From the NCBI GenBank assembly GCA_017516825.1, contig JAFXBC010000040.1, positions 1-36,479 of the forward strand: a DNA stretch of 36,479 nt. The letters run 5' to 3'. Under the pieces are notes generated by a model. That model was not told the DNA's origin. It did not search any database and worked only from the letters and a program-made list of their open reading frames with translations. The translations under genes and the position numbers were made by a program. The stretch is from Clostridia bacterium (GTDB lineage: Bacteria > Bacillota > Clostridia > Oscillospirales > CAG-382). Below, piece after piece: positions 32,737 to 36,479 of this stretch. Positions within the stretch are counted from its first letter, which is position 1, and each line of letters starts with the position of its first letter.

Positions 32737-34602
32737 TCAGTCAAATTTTCTGTCGTAAAGCAGAGCCGCGATCAGTACCACGAAGCAAGAGCCTGCGTTG
32801 TGTACCAGGGCGCCCGTGGTGGGGTTGAGAACGCCCAACACCGAGAGCGTAACGGCCAAGAAGTTGATGCACATGGAAAGGGTAATGCTGAGCTTGATGG
32901 TCTTGACCGTGGCGTTGGAAAGCCGTTTGAGGTAGGGGACCTTGGAAATATCGTCGCTCATCAGGGCGATGTCGGCGGCTTCTACCGCAATATCGCTACC
33001 CATACTGCCCATGGCAACGCCCACGTCGGCGGTTTTCAGTGCGGGGGCGTCGTTGACACCGTCTCCGATCATACAAACAGTTCGGCCGTCCTTTTGCAAA
33101 GCCCTGATGCTTTCCACCTTCTGTGCGGGCAAAAGCTGGGCTCTGATCTGGGAAATGCCCACCTGTGCCGCAAAATGATGGGCGGTCATTCTGTTGTCAC
33201 CCGTGAGAAGCACCGCGGAGGCGTTCATCCTGTTCAGCCTTGCCACCATCTCGGCGGCCTCGGGGCGAAGCACGTCGGAAAGGGCTACGATGCCGATGCA
33301 AGTCTTTTCCCTTGCGATCAGAAGGGACGCCTTGCCCTGCCCGCGAAGCTCGCCCAGCTTTGCGGTGATCTCCCCGCTGATCCCCACGCCATTTTCCGTG
33401 AGAAACGCTTCGTTCCCGCAAAGCAGCTCTTTCCCCGCAACCTCGGCATAGATGCCTTTCCCGGCGGTCATCTTGAAACTGTCGGATCCGATGATCTCCA
33501 CGCCTTTCTCCTTGGCACAGCTTACGATGGCCTTGCCCAGGGGATGCTCACTCTTTGTCTCTGCGGAGGCCGCGAGGGAAAGAAGCGTGCTTTCGTCTAT
33601 GCCGCGATCAAAGGAAAGGAGATCGGAGACTTCAAGCTTACCGTAGGTCAGCGTTCCCGTTTTGTCAAAGGCGATGGTGTCTGCCTTACCCATCTTCTCC
33701 AAAGCCTCCCCCGACTTGATGATCACGCCGTGCTTGGTGGCCTGTCCGATCGCCGCCATGATGGCGGTAGGGGTGGCAAGCACCAACGCGCAGGGGCAGA
33801 ACACCACGAGAACGGTAACGGCTCTCACCACGTCCTTGGTGACGATTCCCGCAACGACGGCGATGATCATGGCAACGGGAACGAGCCAGCTTGCACACTT
33901 ATCCGCAATACGTGCCATGGGAGCCTTCTTGTCCTCTGCCTCCTGCACCATGCGGATCAGCTTCTGCAGGGAGCTGTCCTCACCCACCTTGGTGGCACGG
34001 ATATCGATTGCACCGAAGCGGTTGATGGTGCCGCAGAATACCTCGTCTCCCACGCTTTTATCCACCGGGAGAGATTCCCCCGTCATAATGGATTGATCCA
34101 CCGAGGTCTCGCCGCTGATGATGATCCCGTCTACGGGGATGGTCTCCCCGGGGAGAATGCGCAGAACGTCGTCCTTCTTGATCTCTTCTGCGGGGATGGT
34201 TTCCTCCTTGCCGTCCCGGATCCTTCTGCCCTTGGTGGGGGCGAGGCTGATCAGCTTTTTCAGCCCTTTCTTTGCACGGTTGGTGGTCATATCCTCCAGG
34301 AGCGCCCCCAAAGCCATGATAAAGGCCACTTCACCTGCCGCAAACAGGTCTCCGATGATAATGGCGGCGATCATGGCCACGGTAATGAGCAATGCCGAGG
34401 AGATCTTGCTGATACCGGGATTGTAAACGACACGCCGAAGGGCAAGGTACAAAAGCGGAACGCCGCTGATCACCACCGTCACCCAGGCGGGATCCACGGG
34501 CAGTGTGACACCCACCCTCGGCAATACGAAGCTGAGCACCAAAAACACACCGCCTGCGATGGTCATGGGCATGCCTGCCAAAAAATCGTTGATCTTCTTC
34601 AT
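32737..34602 (-). CDS. Metal-transporting P1B-type ATPase without N-terminal metal-binding domain
   Basis: The 621-aa product starts at ATG with AAGGAG 7 bases upstream. All P-type motifs are present: TGES (actuator, MTGESLPVD), metal-site CPC in TM6 (VVFCPCALVLATPTA, near residue 267), phosphorylation DKTGTLT (near 311), SEHPLGKA and GDGVNDAP. The usual N-terminal HMA domain is absent and the protein starts directly with TM helices. TM8 holds LVHNAGSCFVVL; an HN-x-GS pattern here occurs in Zn/Mn-type members, which hints at but does not fix the ion. These pumps export metal ions from the cytoplasm. The divergent TetR gene and shared operators suggest it is the regulated target. It has its own terminator. 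Confidence 0.92.
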   Translation of the reverse strand: MKKINDFLAGMPMTIAGGVFLVLSFVLPRVGVTLPVDPAWVTVVISGVPLLYLALRRVVYNPGISKISSALLITVAMIAAIIIGDLFAAGEVAFIMALGALLEDMTTNRAKKGLKKLISLAPTKGRRIRDGKEETIPAEEIKKDDVLRILPGETIPVDGIIISGETSVDQSIMTGESLPVDKSVGDEVFCGTINRFGAIDIRATKVGEDSSLQKLIRMVQEAEDKKAPMARIADKCASWLVPVAMIIAVVAGIVTKDVVRAVTVLVVFCPCALVLATPTAIMAAIGQATKHGVIIKSGEALEKMGKADTIAFDKTGTLTYGKLEVSDLLSFDRGIDESTLLSLAASAETKSEHPLGKAIVSCAKEKGVEIIGSDSFKMTAGKGIYAEVAGKELLCGNEAFLTENGVGISGEITAKLGELRGQGKASLLIAREKTCIGIVALSDVLRPEAAEMVARLNRMNASAVLLTGDNRMTAHHFAAQVGISQIRAQLLPAQKVESIRALQKDGRTVCMIGDGVNDAPALKTADVGVAMGSMGSDIAVEAADIALMSDDISKVPYLKRLSNATVKTIKLSITLSMCINFLAVTLSVLGVLNPTTGALVHNAGSCFVVLIAALLYDRKFD

Positions 34603-34617
34603 TTTGTTCTCCTTCTA

Positions 34618-34646
34618 TTGACTTGCTGTGGAAAATGCGGTATACT
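34618..34646 (+). promoter_or_regulatory. Promoter of the TetR gene
   Basis: TTGACT (34618-34623), 17-base spacer and TATACT (34641-34646). Transcription would begin at about 34653, next to the operator-like palindrome. A minus-strand promoter for the ATPase must overlap this region but is not clear. Confidence 0.75.
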
Positions 34647-34653
34647 GTATCCG

Positions 34654-34676
34654 TTACCGAACATTCTGTATGGTAA
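34654..34676. promoter_or_regulatory. Operator-like palindrome 1 in the ATPase/TetR gap
   Basis: Outer arms TTACC and GGTAA, inner arms ACA and TGT, centred on TTC, 23 bases in all. It lies just after the -10 of the TetR promoter and would also lie upstream of the ATPase gene, so one bound regulator could control both. Confidence 0.6.
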
Positions 34677-34722
34677 TAACATATCGTAAATGCCCGGAGA
34701 AATCAAGAAGCAATTCCGCCGG

Positions 34723-34742
34723 AATGTTCTTTACCGAACATT
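34723..34742. promoter_or_regulatory. Operator-like palindrome 2 in the TetR leader
   Basis: AATGTTC and GAACATT separated by six bases. The right half, with TTTACCGAACATT, repeats part of palindrome 1 (TTACCGAACATT). It lies between the TetR promoter and its start codon. Confidence 0.55.
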
Positions 34743-34767
34743 TTGGGGAAAATGTATGGAGAAGGCT

Positions 34768-35331
34768 ATGGACAGAAGACAAAGAAAATCGAGAGAAGCC
34801 ATTTTTACCGCATTCACCCGCTTGCTGGAAAAGCAGGCGTATCATCAGATCACGGTGCAGGACATTATCGACGAAGCCGACGTTGGCAGAGCCACGTTCT
34901 ACGCGCACTTTGAGACGAAGGAGTATCTGCTCAAGGATCTGTGTGAGGAACTGTTCGGGCACATCATAGATACCGCCATGGGCTTGCCCCACGAGCACTA
35001 TCACTATTCCTGCGGTATGACCACCGACTCCGTATTTTTGCATTTGCTCAGGCATCTTCGGGAGAATGACCGTAACATCTTGGCGTTGCTTTCCTCCCGA
35101 AACAACGAGATCTTTTTGCAGTATTTCAAGACCAATCTCAAAAAGCTGGTCAAAACCCAGTTTGCCGACACGGGGAAGCTGAAGGAATCGAAGCTGCCGG
35201 AGGATTTTTTGGTAAATCACATCTCGGTCTCCTTCGTTGAAACGGTGAGCTGGTGGCTGGCCCACGGAACGAAGGAAACACCGGAAGAATTGGCGGAATA
35301 TTTTGAGCGCATCATAGCGCCCCTTGTGTGA
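34768..35331 (+). CDS. TetR/AcrR-family regulator
   Basis: The 187-aa product is best started at the ATG at 34768, with GGAG 6 bases upstream; the ATG at 34756 is possible and one at 34690 would read through an operator. Residues 1-60 are a TetR DNA-binding domain (REAIFTAFTRLLEKQAYHQITVQDIIDEADVGRATFYAHFETKEYLLKDL). The helical C terminus is of the TetR_C type (HLRENDRNILALLSSR, ISVSFVETVSWWLAHG). It is divergent from the P-type ATPase and probably represses it and itself through the palindromes in between. The ligand is unknown; a metal-responsive TetR would be uncommon. Confidence 0.88.
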   Translation: MDRRQRKSREAIFTAFTRLLEKQAYHQITVQDIIDEADVGRATFYAHFETKEYLLKDLCEELFGHIIDTAMGLPHEHYHYSCGMTTDSVFLHLLRHLRENDRNILALLSSRNNEIFLQYFKTNLKKLVKTQFADTGKLKESKLPEDFLVNHISVSFVETVSWWLAHGTKETPEELAEYFERIIAPLV

Positions 35332-35337
35332 GACAAT

Positions 35338-35365
35338 TAAAAAACAGGAGAGCTTTCGCTCTCCT
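35338..35365 (-). terminator. Terminator of the four-helix-bundle gene
   Basis: On the minus strand AGGAGAGC, loop GAAA, GCTCTCCT, then GTTTTTT. The plus strand has no T tract after the hairpin, so it serves the minus-strand gene. Confidence 0.85.
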
Positions 35366-35376
35366 ATGGGTTGATT
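35346..35376 (-). repeat. 31-bp direct repeat, copy 2
   Basis: Identical partner of 32697-32727. It holds the terminator hairpin of the four-helix-bundle gene and bases toward its stop codon. Confidence 0.9.
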
Positions 35377-35393
35377 TGATTCTTGGGTATATC

Positions 35394-35750
35394 TTATTCA
35401 TCGGTTTCTTTTTTGACGGTGGTACAAGAAGAAATCAGCATTCTGCGCAAATTGCCGCACATGCGGTTCACGCGGCGAAAGGTCTGGTCATCAAGACGGC
35501 CGGTGGCGTTCATCAGCTTTAACCAGTAATGGGTTTCGTTGGCCTCTTTTAACGCGATCCCCATTTTAGACGCAAAATCCTTTCTGCTTTGTGCGTACTG
35601 TGCTTCGTGGACGTTTGCACCGATGGATGTACCCGCTCTTGCGAATTGGTCAAGCATGTAGGTGCTTTTGGGGACTTTGATGCTGTCGGTGATCGTGACT
35701 ACCTCTACGGCAAATTCAAAAGAGAGATCAAGGATCTTATTGTCGGACAT
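35394..35750 (-). CDS. Four-helix-bundle protein of the S23/IVS family
   Basis: The 118-aa product starts at ATG with AGGAGGT 5 bases upstream; in-frame codons further out fall inside hairpins. The family pattern is clear: ILDLSFEFAVEVVTI, YMLDQFARAGTSIGANVHEAQYAQSRKDFASKMGIALKEANETHYWLKLM, then RRVNRMCGNLRRMLISS. Relatives are encoded in intervening sequences of 23S rRNA and resemble the Avd accessory protein of diversity-generating retroelements; both contexts involve RNA binding. No reverse transcriptase or rRNA is nearby. The upstream region is entirely a hairpin array with no visible promoter, so it may depend on read-through from the tRNA operon or on a promoter hidden in the array. Confidence 0.9.
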   Translation of the reverse strand: MSDNKILDLSFEFAVEVVTITDSIKVPKSTYMLDQFARAGTSIGANVHEAQYAQSRKDFASKMGIALKEANETHYWLKLMNATGRLDDQTFRRVNRMCGNLRRMLISSCTTVKKETDE

Positions 35751-35772
35751 ACGATACCTCCTGCAAAAATGA

Positions 35773-35940
35773 AATACCCGCCTGCGCGGGTGTGAAATAC
35801 TTGCTGTCGCAAGTATGAAAACGGCTGGCGCCGTATGAAATGATATCCGTTCCTTATATGGCGACGCCATATATCACACGCGAAGCGTATATCATTGTGA
35901 CGCAGTCGCTTTCACCCGTTCCGTAGGAACGGATATCATT
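35773..35940 (-). repeat. Array of about seven small hairpins upstream of the four-helix-bundle gene
   Basis: Hairpins by position (plus strand): ACCCGC-CTGC-GCGGGT (35776-35791), ACTTGC-TGTC-GCAAGT (35799-35814), ACGGC-TGGC-GCCGT (35821-35834), TATATGGCG-A-CGCCATATA (35855-35873), ACGC-GAA-GCGT (35878-35888), GAC-GCA-GTC (35899-35907, weak), and CCGTTCC-GTA-GGAACGG (35916-35932). Linkers are ATGAAAT/GTGAAAT before the first group and, on the other strand, ATGATAT/GTGATAT before the second. A 16-bp perfect inverted repeat (35839-35854 and 35925-35940) encloses hairpins four to six. Stems differ in sequence while linkers are kept. Confidence 0.85.
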
Positions 35941-35972
35941 ACAAAAAGCACTTCCGAAGAAGTGCTTTTTGT
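35941..35972 (-). terminator. Terminator of the tRNA operon
   Basis: On the minus strand GCACTTC, loop TTCG, GAAGTGC then TTTTT: a C(UUCG)G tetraloop hairpin that directly abuts the hairpin array. Confidence 0.92.
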
Positions 35973-35973
35973 C

Positions 35974-36049
35974 TGGAGCGGATTACGGGGGTCGAACCCG
36001 CTACCTCAACCTTGGCAAGGTTGCGCTCTACCAAATGAGCTAAATCCGC
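35974..36049 (-). tRNA. tRNA-Gly (GCC), copy 2
   Basis: 76 bases with encoded CCA. The acceptor stem GCGGATT pairs with AATCCGC. The anticodon stem is CAACC/GGTTG and the loop TTGCCAA gives anticodon GCC. Last gene of the cluster, 1 base before its terminator. Confidence 0.96.
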
Positions 36050-36053
36050 AGAT

Positions 36054-36075
36054 ACAGTTCTCTTGCGAGAACTGT
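36054..36075 (-). other. Spacer hairpin between tRNA-Asp and tRNA-Gly
   Basis: ACAGTTCTC, a 4-base loop and GAGAACTGT form a perfect 9-bp stem that touches the tRNA-Asp CCA end. There is no T tract, so it is more likely a processing signal than a terminator. Confidence 0.6.
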
Positions 36076-36151
36076 GGCGATTCGAAGGGGACTCGAACCC
36101 CTGACCTCCGCCGTGACAGGGCGGCGTTCTAACCAACTGAACTACCGAACC
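36075..36151 (-). tRNA. tRNA-Asp (GTC)
   Basis: 77 bases with encoded CCA. The acceptor stem GGTTCGG pairs with TCGAATC through two wobble pairs. The anticodon loop gives GTC between CGCC-type stem arms. Four bases separate it from tRNA-Thr. Confidence 0.96.
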
Positions 36152-36155
36152 AAAC

Positions 36156-36231
36156 TGGAGCTGATGGCGGGATTCGGACCCGCGACCTCATCCTTACCAA
36201 GGATGTGCGCTACCACCTGTGCCACATCAGC
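36156..36231 (-). tRNA. tRNA-Thr (GGT)
   Basis: 76 bases with encoded CCA. The acceptor stem is GCTGATG/CATCAGC. The anticodon loop TTGGTAA gives GGT. Confidence 0.96.
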
Positions 36232-36259
36232 ATCTCGTTTTTGAATAGGGGAGAAATTT

Positions 36260-36333
36260 TGGAGGCGCCACCCAGAATCGAACTGGGGATAAAGGTGTTG
36301 CAGACCTCTGCCTTACCGCTTGGCTATGGCGCC
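36260..36333 (-). tRNA. tRNA-Cys (GCA)
   Basis: 74 bases with encoded CCA. The acceptor stem is GGCGCCA/TGGCGCC. The anticodon loop TCTGCAA gives GCA. Confidence 0.96.
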
Positions 36334-36360
36334 ATACCGCCGCTTAATTAAAAGCGATTT

Positions 36361-36436
36361 TGGAGCGGATTACGGGGGTCGAACCCGCTACCTCCACCTA
36401 GGCAAGGTGGCGCTCTACCAAATGAGCTAAATCCGC
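36361..36436 (-). tRNA. tRNA-Gly (GCC), copy 1
   Basis: 76 bases with encoded CCA. It matches the other tRNA-Gly except in the anticodon arm (CCACC/GGTGG, loop TTGCCTA). First gene of the cluster within the window; the promoter lies beyond 36479 or in the last 43 bases, where I see no clear one. Confidence 0.96.
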
Positions 36437-36479
36437 ACGGTTACGCGGTATATGAACACATCGCTCTGAACAGAAGAAA

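Noticed and set aside
35346..35376. The 31-bp repeats as insertion-sequence ends
   Set aside because: They are direct rather than inverted and no transposase lies between or beside them; terminator function explains the hairpin.
35773..35940. Hairpin array as a CRISPR array
   Set aside because: The conserved part is only about 7 bases and the variable parts are palindromic, the reverse of repeat-spacer structure. No cas genes.

Overview
The window looks like a chromosomal piece of a Gram-positive, gut-type anaerobe of class Clostridia (Bacillota). The clues are strong GGAGG ribosome sites, frequent TTG/GTG starts, sigma-A promoters, dockerin-like and Ig-like (BIG2) surface proteins, a PVTGDTG cell-wall-type anchor, GHKL/LytTR two-component genes and XRE-TPR regulators. 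Genus cannot be told from the sequence. All functions below are read from motifs, not from searches.

Region 1 (1-4.6 kb): surface proteins. The end of one gene and a complete paralogue (553 aa, discoidin-like domains) share a nearly identical anchor and terminator. Next is a secreted protein with an N-terminal dockerin-like pair and many YD/MORN-like repeats. Region 2 (4.6-8.8 kb): a MacB-like ABC ATPase-permease fusion, divergent from a PHP-family phosphoesterase and a small basic protein. Region 3 (8.8-16.4 kb, minus strand): a probable operon running secreted glucosaminidase (SH3/BIG2/dockerin-like), LytTR response regulator, sensor-less GHKL kinase, and two half-size ABC exporters that probably form a heterodimer.

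Region 4 (16.5-25.7 kb, plus strand): a compact phage-derived operon with its own promoter and terminator. It holds small and large terminase, portal, scaffold-like protein, coat, decoration-like protein, connector-like protein, tail-hub-like protein, a coiled-coil protein, holin and two small proteins. All frames are open, but there is no integrase, repressor, replication gene, recognisable tail fibre or endolysin. It is either a remnant prophage or a domesticated, gene-transfer-agent-like particle. The divergent glucosaminidase is the only nearby wall hydrolase.

Region 5 (25.7-32.7 kb): a BIG2/GLUG lipoprotein with a 14-unit SEPEV repeat, a two-gene operon of unknown function, and two tandem XRE-TPR regulators. 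Region 6 (32.7-35.4 kb): a metal-transporting P1B-type ATPase divergent from a TetR regulator with two operator-like palindromes, flanked by identical 31-bp terminator repeats.

Region 7 (35.4-36.5 kb): a four-helix-bundle (S23/IVS-type) protein whose whole upstream region is an array of about seven small hairpins joined by short conserved linkers. The array abuts the terminator of a five-gene tRNA cluster (Gly-Cys-Thr-Asp-Gly in transcription order). The hairpin array with the four-helix-bundle gene and the minimal capsid operon are the two best candidates for an undescribed system. No gene-free stretch exceeds 300 bases.
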